This document shows positions 27,447 to 35,464 of a DNA stretch of 64,000 bases, piece after piece; positions within the stretch are counted from its first letter, which is position 1; each line of letters starts with the position of its first letter. Under the pieces are notes generated by a model. It saw only the letters and a program-made list of their open reading frames with translations, had not been told where the DNA came from and made no database searches. The DNA comes from Emticicia soli (lineage in GTDB: Bacteria; Bacteroidota; Bacteroidia; Cytophagales; Spirosomataceae). Where the stretch lies: positions 372,001 to 436,000 of the forward strand of contig NZ_JBBEWC010000003.1 in assembly GCF_037860775.1 (NCBI RefSeq), in the 5' to 3' direction. Made by a program: the position numbers and the translations under genes.

Positions 27447-28017
27447 GTCCACGTACCCTGCTCAGGGTTTCTAGTTTAATCCCCAGAAATGAGGCGAGGT
27501 ATTTTAGCGGAATACGTTGAACTAACTCGGGCTTATGCTGTAAAATGTATTCGTAGCGTTGCTTGGCCGATAGGGTTTGGAGAATAATTTTTATTTCGTC
27601 AATCTGCACCAGGTATTGCTCGGCAAGCAGGCGGCCTAATCGCTCTATTTCATGAAACTCGTTAAAAAGCTTTTGTATATCTTCCTGTCTGATTACAATG
27701 GTCTCGGTATCTTCTAAAGCCTGAATATTGGTTAAACTTGGTTTTAGAGAAAAGAAACTATAGGTAGAAACTGCAATAGCATTTTCTATACCAAACCATG
27801 TGTTTATCTCATTGGCGTGGGCATCTTCAAAATATTCACGCACACAGCCCGACATAATTATGAATAATTCGTTTGAAATATCTCCTTGTTTTACCAGGTA
27901 ATCTTTTTTTACAAAACTTTTGTGATTTAAAAAAGGTGCAAGTGCTTCGAGGCTTTCCTGCGAAAGTGGATAGATTTGCTGAATAAAATGGAGATACTTG
28001 TTTAACCCAGGAAGCAT
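27439..28017 (-). CDS. Crp/Fnr-family regulator with cyclic-nucleotide-binding fold
   Basis: A 192-residue protein: N-terminal cNMP-binding beta-roll (about 20-125; LVKQGDISNELFIIMSGCVR, ETIVIRQEDIQKLF) and a short C-terminal helix-turn-helix (RIPLKYLASFLGIKLETLSR). The phosphate-binding RxS/T motif of true cAMP receptors is not obvious, so the ligand is uncertain; many Bacteroidota members are of this kind. It is divergent from the esterase gene, with about 109 nt between them, and may control it. Confidence 0.9.
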   Translation of the reverse strand: MLPGLNKYLHFIQQIYPLSQESLEALAPFLNHKSFVKKDYLVKQGDISNELFIIMSGCVREYFEDAHANEINTWFGIENAIAVSTYSFFSLKPSLTNIQALEDTETIVIRQEDIQKLFNEFHEIERLGRLLAEQYLVQIDEIKIILQTLSAKQRYEYILQHKPELVQRIPLKYLASFLGIKLETLSRVRGQK

Positions 28018-28126
28018 AAGAAAGAAATAGCTAATACAATATTAAGAGAAAAGTGTCAGAAACAATATTTTTTTTCAACTTTGTAAAATAACCATCCATT
28101 ATCCAACCTCTCAAAAAGAACGTTCA

Positions 28127-29044
28127 ATGAAAAAATTGTTTTTAACGTTATTCGCCCTGACTGTTATGTCGAATCTTTATGCCCAAAACCAAACTATTTT
28201 ACTCTACACAGATACTGCACCAGGTTCAACAGGAAAACAAGTGCCCGAAGACTCAAAAACTTCTGATGGCATAACACGTGTAAAAGATGTAACGCAACCT
28301 GCACTGATTGTGTATCCGGCCAAGAAAAAAACTACCGATGCAACCGTGATAATCTGTCCGGGTGGTGGTTATGGTATTCTGGCTATCGACCACGAAGGTT
28401 ACGACATTGCCAAGTGGTTTAATGAAAGAGGCATGACAGCCTTTGTATTGAAGTACCGTTTACCGCAAGAAGAATTATTCGACAACGACGAAATAAGACC
28501 TTTACAAGATGCACAGCAAGCGATTAGACTTGTGCGTAAAAATGCTGCTAAATATGGTATTTCGCCAGATAAAGTAGGTATTATGGGCTTTTCGGCAGGT
28601 GGACACCTAGCTTCAACAGCTTCTACGCATTTCAATACACAGGTAGGTGAAATAACAGACCCATCGGTAAGTGTAAGACCAGATTTTTCTTTGTTGATTT
28701 ATCCTGTTATTACTTTTAATGACAGATTTACGCACTTCGGTTCAAGAGATAACCTTATTGGCAAAAATCCGGCGGTGGATAAAATTGAATTATATTCAAA
28801 CGATAAACAAGTAACAAAAGATACACCACCTACATTTCTTATAAGTACAACAGATGATGGAGTACAACCTGAAAACAGTATTGCTTACTTTTTGGCCTGC
28901 AAGAAAAACAAAGTGCCTGTAGAAATGCACATCTACGAAAAAGGTGGCCACGGCTACGGGCTAAAAAAGAAAAACAGAGGCCCGGTAGAGACATGGGCTG
29001 CTCGCATGGAAGATTGGTTGAAAGACAGGAAGTTGATGAAGTAA
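28127..29044 (+). CDS. Exported alpha/beta hydrolase, xylan-esterase-like
   Basis: A 305-residue secreted hydrolase with a signal peptide ending LYAQ. The fold markers are VIICPGGGYGILAIDHEG (oxyanion region), the nucleophile S156 in MGFSAGGHLAST, an acid in STTDDGVQPENS near 245, and H275 in YEKGGHGYGL. This is the BD-FAE/acetyl-xylan-esterase-type family that removes acetyl or feruloyl groups from plant polysaccharides. A 12-bp hairpin follows. Neighbours do not form a polysaccharide cluster, so the substrate is not fixed. Confidence 0.92.
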   Translation: MKKLFLTLFALTVMSNLYAQNQTILLYTDTAPGSTGKQVPEDSKTSDGITRVKDVTQPALIVYPAKKKTTDATVIICPGGGYGILAIDHEGYDIAKWFNERGMTAFVLKYRLPQEELFDNDEIRPLQDAQQAIRLVRKNAAKYGISPDKVGIMGFSAGGHLASTASTHFNTQVGEITDPSVSVRPDFSLLIYPVITFNDRFTHFGSRDNLIGKNPAVDKIELYSNDKQVTKDTPPTFLISTTDDGVQPENSIAYFLACKKNKVPVEMHIYEKGGHGYGLKKKNRGPVETWAARMEDWLKDRKLMK

Positions 29045-29052
29045 TGAAAACG

Positions 29053-29081
29053 GGGTCTTATGTTTTTTGAACATAAGACCC
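29053..29081 (+). terminator. Hairpin after the esterase gene
   Basis: A perfect 12-bp stem (29053-29064 with 29070-29081) and a 5-nt loop shortly after the stop. The T-rich stretch comes about 15 nt later rather than immediately, so efficiency is uncertain. Confidence 0.6.
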
Positions 29082-29144
29082 TGCTAAATTATGTTTTTCT
29101 TAAGAAATTAATAGCCAGATATTTTCGTTTTGTGCTTAGAGTGT

Positions 29145-29152
29145 TAAATTTG
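29145..29152 (+). promoter_or_regulatory. -7 box (TAAATTTG) of the toxin-antitoxin pair
   Basis: TAAATTTG matches TANNTTTG exactly, 19 nt before the antitoxin ATG at 29172. The -33 element is not clear. Confidence 0.45.
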
Positions 29153-29171
29153 TTTACTAAATTTTTATATC

Positions 29172-29393
29172 ATGTCTACATTAGTATTAGATGTAAATCA
29201 GGAGCAAGAGAAAGTATTAGAAGGATTGTTGAGATATATGAATATTTCATTTCAGAAAGTTACTTCTACAGAAGATTTCTGGGATACATTGTCTCCAGCT
29301 ACTAAAAAGAGCATTGAACAAGGTCTTGCAGATGTTGATGCGGGCAGATATTCTTCTGCAAAATCGGTAATTGATAAATTAATGTCTGAATGA
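29172..29393 (+). CDS. Antitoxin of a RelBE/ParDE-type module
   Basis: A 73-residue acidic protein beginning MSTLVLDVNQEQEKVLEG, with an N-terminal short strand-helix region that could form the dimer/DNA-binding part and a C-terminal SAKSVIDKLMSE that resembles toxin-wrapping tails of ParD/RelB-like antitoxins. Its last codons overlap the next start (ATGA), the usual antitoxin-first order. The specific antitoxin family is not certain by eye; identity rests partly on the toxin next to it. Confidence 0.78.
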   Translation: MSTLVLDVNQEQEKVLEGLLRYMNISFQKVTSTEDFWDTLSPATKKSIEQGLADVDAGRYSSAKSVIDKLMSE

Positions 29394-29683
29394 GAGAAGT
29401 TGTAATTACAGATAAAGCTACAGAAGAAATAGAGGCTATTGCTAGTTTTCTACAGAATACGTACTCGAATAAAGTAAAAGTTGATTTCCTTGTTCGGCTT
29501 TCTGAAAAATTACTTCTTATAGAGAAGATGCCTTTTATGTATCCTGCATCTGCTAAAAACCCAAGAGTTAGAAAATGTATTATACATAAAAACGCAGCGT
29601 GCTTTTACCAAATTGATGATGAAAAGGTTTATATTCTTGCCATTATTGATACAAGAACTGATTCTGAAAGTAGTAGATTTTAA
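29390..29683 (+). CDS. RelE/ParE-family toxin
   Basis: A 97-residue basic protein, MREVVITDKATEEIEAIASF at the start, then EKMPFMYPASAKNPRVRKCI and CFYQIDDEKVYILAIIDTR near the end, which is the RelE/ParE fold order (helix pair then sheet with the arginine-rich strand). ParE members target gyrase and RelE members cut ribosome-bound mRNA; which applies cannot be told here. Translation is coupled to the antitoxin by a 4-nt overlap. Confidence 0.85.
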   Translation: MREVVITDKATEEIEAIASFLQNTYSNKVKVDFLVRLSEKLLLIEKMPFMYPASAKNPRVRKCIIHKNAACFYQIDDEKVYILAIIDTRTDSESSRF

Positions 29684-29693
29684 ACTCTTTCAT

Positions 29694-30260
29694 CTACGTC
29701 AACCGCCGCATAATCAGCCCCTTTACAACATCATAAAACAAATGTGGTTTCATGGTTCGCCAGTTGTCTATCATTTGTAGGGTACCGCCGAAATTGATGT
29801 AAGAATCAATGTGGTAACGTTTGAATTCTTCCAGAATGAAATTCGGGAAGTTTATGGCGGCTATCCAGCCGTCTTCTACATCTTCATACCATTCTTCGTA
29901 ATAATCTTCTTCGCCTCCGTGAAACTGGAAAATGTTTTCACCTATCAGTATGTATTGATTAATGCCTTGTTTGCTAAGATGGTCAATTACAGTTCTTTTC
30001 AGAAACATAATATCATTATGCAGCGTATCATTCCACTCGCCGAAAAGCTCGATTACTGCATATCGGAGGTCGTAATCAGCTATTAGTATTTTGCAGTAAA
30101 GTGTTTCTGAGCCGATAGAATCCCAGTTAGGGTCAATATAGTATCCATAAATGGTGTCTTCGTACTCTATACCATAAGTACGCTCATAGAAAGGCGACTT
30201 CTCATCGTCTTCTGATACATAATATCTTTGCCAATTGTAGAAAGGTTCAATTTCGTGCAT
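29694..30260 (-). CDS. Conserved hypothetical protein of Cytophagales
   Basis: A 188-residue acidic, aromatic-rich soluble protein beginning MHEIEPFYNWQRYYVSEDDE. I recognise it as a conserved Bacteroidota protein without assigned function; characteristic parts are IYGYYIDPNWDSIGSETLY, IELFGEWNDTLHNDIMFLK and YILIGENIFQFH. No export signal or catalytic motif. The stop lies 10 nt from the toxin stop, convergent. A -7 box at 30311 fits its own promoter. Confidence 0.82.
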   Translation of the reverse strand: MHEIEPFYNWQRYYVSEDDEKSPFYERTYGIEYEDTIYGYYIDPNWDSIGSETLYCKILIADYDLRYAVIELFGEWNDTLHNDIMFLKRTVIDHLSKQGINQYILIGENIFQFHGGEEDYYEEWYEDVEDGWIAAINFPNFILEEFKRYHIDSYINFGGTLQMIDNWRTMKPHLFYDVVKGLIMRRLT

Positions 30261-30310
30261 GTGGATTTATGATTTAAGAGGAAATCAGCAAAATAAAATC
30301 GATAATCTAT

Positions 30311-30318
30311 CAAAGATA
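30311..30318 (-). promoter_or_regulatory. -7 box (TATCTTTG on the minus strand)
   Basis: The minus strand reads TATCTTTG here, an exact TANNTTTG, about 50 nt upstream of the ATG at 30260. It lies just after the stop of the 57-codon gene, so the 188-residue gene can be transcribed alone. Confidence 0.45.
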
Positions 30319-30328
30319 ACTGACAAGA

Positions 30329-30502
30329 TTATTGTTTGTTTTCGTAGTTTTTTAGTAGTTCTTTTGCCGGTACTTCCTTTATATTTCCCTGCTTATCTCT
30401 TATAACAAGTGTATCATCAGTAAGGGCGCTTTTTTCAATAAGTCTTTTTATTGCAAGATTCAGCCCAAACATAAATTTCTCACTTAATTCAGTTGATTTC
30501 AT
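30329..30502 (-). CDS. Small conserved-looking protein, 57 residues
   Basis: A short minus-strand frame from the ATG at 30500-30502. It begins MKSTELSEKFMFGLNLAIKR, followed by LIEKSALTDDTLVIRDKQGN, and ends VPAKELLKNYENKQ. The amphipathic N-terminal helix and the short beta segment TLVIRDKQGNI look like a real small folded protein, and it resembles Bacteroidota small proteins starting ELxEKFxxGL, though I cannot name the family. Its first codons form one arm of a perfect 20-bp inverted repeat. Confidence 0.62.
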   Translation of the reverse strand: MKSTELSEKFMFGLNLAIKRLIEKSALTDDTLVIRDKQGNIKEVPAKELLKNYENKQ

Positions 30503-30593
30503 CTTTTTGTTTATTTAAGAACGCTTGAAATTATGATTAATTATTTAGCCTACACTTCTCAAAAAAACTATAAGAAATCAACTGAATTAAGTG
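30481..30593. repeat. Perfect 20-bp inverted repeat spanning a gene start
   Basis: Positions 30481-30500 and 30574-30593 are exact reverse complements over 20 bp, separated by 73 nt. On the minus strand the first arm lies 18 nt after the stop of the PatB-type gene and the second begins at the G of the start codon of the 57-residue gene and covers codons 2-7. In a read-through transcript the start region would be paired. Confidence 0.9.
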
Positions 30594-30611
30594 TTATATA
30601 GTTTTGAGAAT

Positions 30612-31757
30612 CTACTTCACTTCCAAAATAGTTTTCATTCTCCTTACTGCCTCTATCAATTGGCTCATTTGGGTACCAAAGTTTAAGCGTATAAAACCTT
30701 TTCCATCAAAGAACATTTCACCTTCTGATATTCCGACGCCTGCTTCTTCCAATTTTTCAGCCAGATTTTCGATACCTGCTTCTCGTACATCAATCCAGGC
30801 CAGATAAGTAGCTTCTAATGGCAACATCTTAAAACCTTTAAATGCATTCATTTCTTTCAAAATATACTCATGGTTTTTGCGCAAATAAACCAGCAATTTC
30901 TCATGCCATTCTTCGCTGTCCCGATACGCCGCCAAAGCCGCCTGATAAGCATACGCCGACACCATAGGTTCTAGTATATAACGCATATTGGCATATTTAG
31001 CTCGGAGTCCATCATCGGGAATTACGGCAAGTGAGCAACCCAAACCTGCAATATTAAAGGTTTTGCTTGGCGCAATTAAGGTTACCGTATGTTTTGCGGC
31101 CTCAGGGCTTAGCGTTGCAATAGAAATATGCTTTTTGGTTTCGTCCAATATTAAGTCGCAGTGAATCTCATCGGCGCAAATCACAATATTATTGGCTACA
31201 CAAATATCAAGCAGCGTTTGTAATTCTTCCTTAGTAAAAACCGTACCGCCCGGATTATAAGGATTACACAACATAAACACCTTTGTGCGAGGTGTAATAG
31301 CCGCTTTAATAGCCTCAAAATCAAACGTCCAGCGATTATTCTCTTCCTTCAAAGGTACTTTTACCAGTTTTTTTCTGGCCGCTAATGGCGCTTTCATGAA
31401 TGGGCCATAAACTGGCACTGTTGTTATTACTTCGTCATCATCTTCGCCTACGCACATACAAGTAAGTGTAAGACCTGGCACCATGCCCGGTAACCACACA
31501 AGCCATTCTTTAGGTACTTTCCAGTTATGGCGTTCTTCCAATCGTTTCAGGGCTACTTCTACCAATGTATCAGGCACTTTCCAATAGCCTATAACTCCCT
31601 CCTTTGTTACTTTATCAAGTGCATCGAGTATCGGTGGCGCAGCCTTAAAATCCATATCAGCCACCCACAACGGAATCACGTCTTTATCACCATAACGGCT
31701 CCACTTTACGCTATCAGTTTGTGTGCGGTCTATTACTTCGTCAAAATCGTAGGTCAT
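30612..31757 (-). CDS. MalY/PatB-family PLP-dependent C-S lyase (cystathionine beta-lyase type)
   Basis: A 381-residue fold-type-I PLP enzyme. PatB/MalY features are the start (SVKWSRYGDKDVIPLWVADMD), the PLP lysine K232 in LIAPSKTFNIAGLGCSL, CNPYNPGGTVFT and CADEIHCDLIL. The family splits cystathionine and related thioethers to give homocysteine or thiols, or acts as an aminotransferase. It is the third gene of an operon with an MTA/SAH nucleosidase and an NCS2 permease, so a sulphur-amino-acid salvage role fits. Cytoplasmic, usual length. Confidence 0.93.
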   Translation of the reverse strand: MTYDFDEVIDRTQTDSVKWSRYGDKDVIPLWVADMDFKAAPPILDALDKVTKEGVIGYWKVPDTLVEVALKRLEERHNWKVPKEWLVWLPGMVPGLTLTCMCVGEDDDEVITTVPVYGPFMKAPLAARKKLVKVPLKEENNRWTFDFEAIKAAITPRTKVFMLCNPYNPGGTVFTKEELQTLLDICVANNIVICADEIHCDLILDETKKHISIATLSPEAAKHTVTLIAPSKTFNIAGLGCSLAVIPDDGLRAKYANMRYILEPMVSAYAYQAALAAYRDSEEWHEKLLVYLRKNHEYILKEMNAFKGFKMLPLEATYLAWIDVREAGIENLAEKLEEAGVGISEGEMFFDGKGFIRLNFGTQMSQLIEAVRRMKTILEVK

Positions 31758-31773
31758 GTGTTCAAATCTTAGT

Positions 31774-32586
31774 TTATAATTTCTTAAGTATTTCTTTTAC
31801 TAATGTGGCCGAATTATCAGAAGCAATCTTTTTGAATGTTTCAAAATCTACCGATGCCTTTTCGTTGGCTTTATCACTAATACACCTGATTACCAGAAAC
31901 GGCACGTGCTGTTGGAAACAAACTTGTGCCACGGCCGCCCCTTCCATTTCTGTTGCATCGGCTTGCAGGGTTTTCTGAAAATGCCCAACGGCTGTGCTTG
32001 ATGTTACGAATGTATCTCCAGTAACAATTGTTCCGACACTTATGTTCGGTTGGGCAGCCTCGGCTGACATTTTTTGTAAAGTCACATCTTTCGATGCTTT
32101 TATGGCAAGTGATACTAAACCCGAATCAGACGGAAAATAGAGTGGGTTACGCTCTTTGGTTATGGGGTTTCGGGTAGGGTTGGTGCTTAAACCCTCGTTG
32201 GTTAAATCGCCGTAGTCGTGGTAAGTCAGGCGGCTACCAATTACAATATCCCCTTGTTTCAAGTCTTGGCTGATACCTCCGGCTATTCCTGTAAAAATAA
32301 CCGATTTTGGTTGAAATTCTTTTAGGACTAAAGTGGTTACCATAGCCGCATTTACTTTACCAATGCCTGTTTCACTAAGCACTATTTCCTGCCCATTGAG
32401 CTTACCTGTTTTAAACTGAAAACCCATGATAGTTTTGGTACGGGCCTGTGTCATTTGAGATTCCAACAACTGAATTTCTTCGGGCATGGCTCCTAAAATA
32501 GCAATTCGTTGTGCTATTGAGTTTAAAGGTAGCAAGCTATTGAGTAATAAACCCGCTAATAATAGGTAAATGTATTTTTGTTTCAT
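31774..32586 (-). CDS. Exported 5'-methylthioadenosine/S-adenosylhomocysteine nucleosidase-like protein
   Basis: A 270-residue MTAN/Pfs-family enzyme that would split MTA, SAH or 5'-deoxyadenosine into adenine and a ribose derivative. Active-site blocks match E. coli MTAN: GAMPEEI (general base glutamate), EMEGAAVAQVC (ribose-binding Met-Glu), and RCISDKAN (Asp that protonates adenine N7). Unlike the usual cytoplasmic enzyme of about 230 residues, it has an extra N-terminus MKQKYIYLLLAGLLLNSLLP followed by a SIAQ cleavage site, so it is predicted to be exported. It lies 11 nt after a purine permease gene, which suggests adenine released outside is taken up. Confidence 0.9.
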   Translation of the reverse strand: MKQKYIYLLLAGLLLNSLLPLNSIAQRIAILGAMPEEIQLLESQMTQARTKTIMGFQFKTGKLNGQEIVLSETGIGKVNAAMVTTLVLKEFQPKSVIFTGIAGGISQDLKQGDIVIGSRLTYHDYGDLTNEGLSTNPTRNPITKERNPLYFPSDSGLVSLAIKASKDVTLQKMSAEAAQPNISVGTIVTGDTFVTSSTAVGHFQKTLQADATEMEGAAVAQVCFQQHVPFLVIRCISDKANEKASVDFETFKKIASDNSATLVKEILKKL

Positions 32587-32597
32587 TGATGAAATGA

Positions 32598-33935
32598 TTA
32601 GTGCCCCAAATAGAGTGCCCAGAGAGCAAAAATATCAATAATTATAAGCATCCACGAAACTTCTTTCGATTGATTCGTAGCAATTTTAATAACAGTCCAT
32701 GCCAGAAAACCCCAGATAATACCCTGTGTAATAGAATAAGTAAACGGAATAAGCACCATAGCCAGAAAAGCCGGAATGGCATCGTCTAGTTTATCCCAGT
32801 TGATTTTGGTAATGGGTTTTATCATCAATACGCCAACAACTATCAAGGCAGGGGCTGTAGCAATGGCAGGAATAATGCCGAGTAGGGGCGATAAAAACAT
32901 AAAGGGTAAAAACAAAAGCCCAGCCGTAATAGCTGTAATACCTGTTCGGCCTCCTTGACTAATCCCGACTGCTGATTCGATATAAGCTGTGCCGGGGCTT
33001 GTGCCTAGCAAACCCGCCAAAGTAGTAGCTACGGCATCGGTCAGTAAGGATTGTTTGATATTGCGAGGTTCTCCGTCGGCATCATATAAGTTGGCGGCTT
33101 CGGCTACGCCCACAAATGTTGACAGACTATCGAACAAATCGGTGAATACAAATGCAAAAATGATGGGTATGAGACTTATTTTGAGTGAATTGACAATATC
33201 TAATTGAAATAAAAGGCTGAAATCTGGCGCAGCAAAAACACCTTGCCATGTTACCAATGTCTTTTGCCCGAAATTGACAGCAGAGGCATCGCCCCACAGC
33301 CTACCGATAGGAATAGCCAGAAAAGTAGTAAGCAAAATACCAATAATAATACCACCCTGCACACGCTTAACGAGTAATATCATGGTAACAGCCAAGCCAA
33401 TCAGAAAAGTAATAATAATGGGGTCGTGCAGGCTGGTGATGCCTAGAATAGTAGCCGGATTGGCCACAATAAACTTGGCATTGGCAAATCCAATAAGGGT
33501 AATAAAAAGCCCAATACCTGCCGAAATTGCATAGCGCAGTGGTTTAGGAATAGCCTTGACGATTTGCGAACGGATATTAAAAACCGACAAAATCAAAAAC
33601 AAAACACCTGCCCAGAAAACCGCACCTAAAGCCACCTGCCACGAAATACCCATGCCTTTTACAGCCGTAAAAGTAAAAAAGGCATTCATGCCCATACCTG
33701 GTGCTACTACAATAGGATTTTTGGCATAGATGCCCATCATAAGGCTGGAGAAAAACGAAAGCAGAACTGTGGCGGTAAGCACACCATTGAACGACATACC
33801 CGATTGGCTCAGGATTGCAGGGTTTACCACAATGATATACATCGTAGCCAGAAAAGTAGAAACACCTGCAAGGATTTCGGTTTTTAGCTGAGGTTTAGGT
33901 AGCATAAGGCTAATCTTTTGCAAATTGTTTTGCAA
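32598..33935 (-). CDS. NCS2/AzgA-type purine permease
   Basis: A 445-residue membrane protein with about 12-14 hydrophobic segments. Family markers are PQLKTEILAGVSTFLATMYI, the VVAPGMGMNAFFTFTAVKG block and the GLLGTSPGTAYIESAVGISQ block, characteristic of the AzgA branch that imports adenine, guanine or hypoxanthine with protons. Position 33935 gives the longest product; a start at 33905 (MLPKPQLKTEI) is also plausible. First gene of the operon with the exported nucleosidase and PatB-type lyase. Substrate choice is inferred from the operon, adenine being most likely. Confidence 0.93.
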   Translation of the reverse strand: MQNNLQKISLMLPKPQLKTEILAGVSTFLATMYIIVVNPAILSQSGMSFNGVLTATVLLSFFSSLMMGIYAKNPIVVAPGMGMNAFFTFTAVKGMGISWQVALGAVFWAGVLFLILSVFNIRSQIVKAIPKPLRYAISAGIGLFITLIGFANAKFIVANPATILGITSLHDPIIITFLIGLAVTMILLVKRVQGGIIIGILLTTFLAIPIGRLWGDASAVNFGQKTLVTWQGVFAAPDFSLLFQLDIVNSLKISLIPIIFAFVFTDLFDSLSTFVGVAEAANLYDADGEPRNIKQSLLTDAVATTLAGLLGTSPGTAYIESAVGISQGGRTGITAITAGLLFLPFMFLSPLLGIIPAIATAPALIVVGVLMIKPITKINWDKLDDAIPAFLAMVLIPFTYSITQGIIWGFLAWTVIKIATNQSKEVSWMLIIIDIFALWALYLGH

Positions 33936-33991
33936 GATAAATGGATAAAACTTAATTTTCTGAAAATCTATTCAAAACACTAAATTAAATC

Positions 33992-35284
33992 ATGAATCGT
34001 AAAGATTTTATTCGTACTTCTGCCTTAGCCACAGGGGCATTAGTTTCTCGTCCGTTTATAACGTATGCTTCACAAGCCAAATACAAAACCGCGTTGATAG
34101 GTTCAGGCTGGTGGGGAACCAATATTGTAAGAGAAGCCATTAAATCGGGCGAATGCCAGATTGTAGCTATTTGTGATGTTGACGACAGACAAATTAAACG
34201 ATGCCAGGCTGAAATAGCAAAGTTGACTAACGACCAACCAAGAATTTATAAAAATTATCAGGAGCTATTACAGAAAGAAAAACCTGAAATAGTAATAAAT
34301 GCTACGCCTGACCACTGGCATGCTTTGATTGCCATTGATGCCATGAAAGCCGGCGCACACGTGTATCTTGAAAAACCAATCGGGCATACAATCAACGAGG
34401 GTAAAGCTATTTTGAAAACTGCCCGTGATACACAGAAAATCTGTATTACAGGGTTTCACCGCCGTTACTCGCCGCATAATGTAAGCGGACAAGAATTTTT
34501 GAAGTCGGGTAAAGTAGGTAAAATAAAAGAAGTAAAAGCTTTTGTAACGTATAATTTCGGGCAAGGTAAAGTAACACCAGATGAGCCAACACCTGCCGAA
34601 ATGGATTGGAATATGTGGTGTGGCCCAGGCCCATTAGTGCCTTACAATAGAGCTATTCACCCAAGAAACTGGCGTAATCAGGTCGATTTTGCCAATGGTA
34701 TGGTTGGCGACTGGGGCCCACACTGGTTTGACCAGATATTGTGGTGGACAGACGAAATTGCTCCTAAAAAGGTGTTCTCGATGGCCAGTACTAAGTTTAA
34801 CACCAACAACAACAATGCGCCCGAAAGCCAGGTAGTAGCTTATGAGTTTGAAGATTTTACCTGTACATGGGAGCATAGCGTATTGAACGGAAGACCAACC
34901 TCTAAAACCGAAGAGGTAGGCGTGTATTTTCATGGCACAGAGGGTACTTTCCACATGGGTTGGACAAAAGGCTGGACTTTCTTCCCGAGAGATACCAAGC
35001 AACAAATCATTCACCAAGATCCGGTTTTAAATCAGCCTGATTTACAGAACATTGATTTGGTTTTTGCTGATTTATTGAAATCAATCAAATCGAAACAATT
35101 GCCATTTGCCGATATTCTGAAAGGCCATAGAGCAACCAACATGAGTTTGTTAGGAATGGCCGCCCTGAAAGCAGGCCGAAGCCTTGAATGGGACAGAGAA
35201 AAAGAGGTATTTATAAATGATTCAGCCGCCAACAAATACCTGAGCCGCCAATATAGAAAAGGCTGGACGTATCCGAAAGCGTAA
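33992..35284 (+). CDS. Gfo/Idh/MocA-family oxidoreductase with export signal
   Basis: A 430-residue NAD(P)-dependent oxidoreductase. The N-terminus MNRKDFIRTSALATGALVSR is a Tat-like signal (RK in place of RR), common among Bacteroidota members. The Rossmann part shows ALIGSGWWGTNIVREAIKSG and the sugar-acting EKP motif in HVYLEKPIGHT; GDWGPHWFDQILWW follows in the C-terminal domain. Such enzymes act on sugars, inositols or glycoside-derived keto compounds, and exported ones are often linked to polysaccharide use, but no partner genes are close. Divergent from the permease operon. Confidence 0.93.
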   Translation: MNRKDFIRTSALATGALVSRPFITYASQAKYKTALIGSGWWGTNIVREAIKSGECQIVAICDVDDRQIKRCQAEIAKLTNDQPRIYKNYQELLQKEKPEIVINATPDHWHALIAIDAMKAGAHVYLEKPIGHTINEGKAILKTARDTQKICITGFHRRYSPHNVSGQEFLKSGKVGKIKEVKAFVTYNFGQGKVTPDEPTPAEMDWNMWCGPGPLVPYNRAIHPRNWRNQVDFANGMVGDWGPHWFDQILWWTDEIAPKKVFSMASTKFNTNNNNAPESQVVAYEFEDFTCTWEHSVLNGRPTSKTEEVGVYFHGTEGTFHMGWTKGWTFFPRDTKQQIIHQDPVLNQPDLQNIDLVFADLLKSIKSKQLPFADILKGHRATNMSLLGMAALKAGRSLEWDREKEVFINDSAANKYLSRQYRKGWTYPKA

Positions 35285-35464
35285 GCTTAAATCAATGGAT
35301 GATATTTAATGAGAGGTGAGCATTGCGCTTGCCTCTTGTTATTTAAGGCTTACGCTCATCAAATAAATCATACGGTTATTCATGCTTTTCAGGTAGTTCA
35401 TCATTTATGGGCTTGCTTTCTAGTAAAATATCGACTTAATTTATTTAAAAATTATTCAATTAAA

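Noticed and set aside
34268..35017. Minus-strand frames inside the Gfo/Idh/MocA gene
   Set aside because: Antisense to a clear oxidoreductase with intact motifs; no independent support.
35309..35464. N-terminal extension of the AAA+ gene from an upstream ATG at 35309
   Set aside because: The 52 extra residues are His/Cys-rich without domain character, and the later ATG at 35465 follows an A-rich leader and begins the conserved part.
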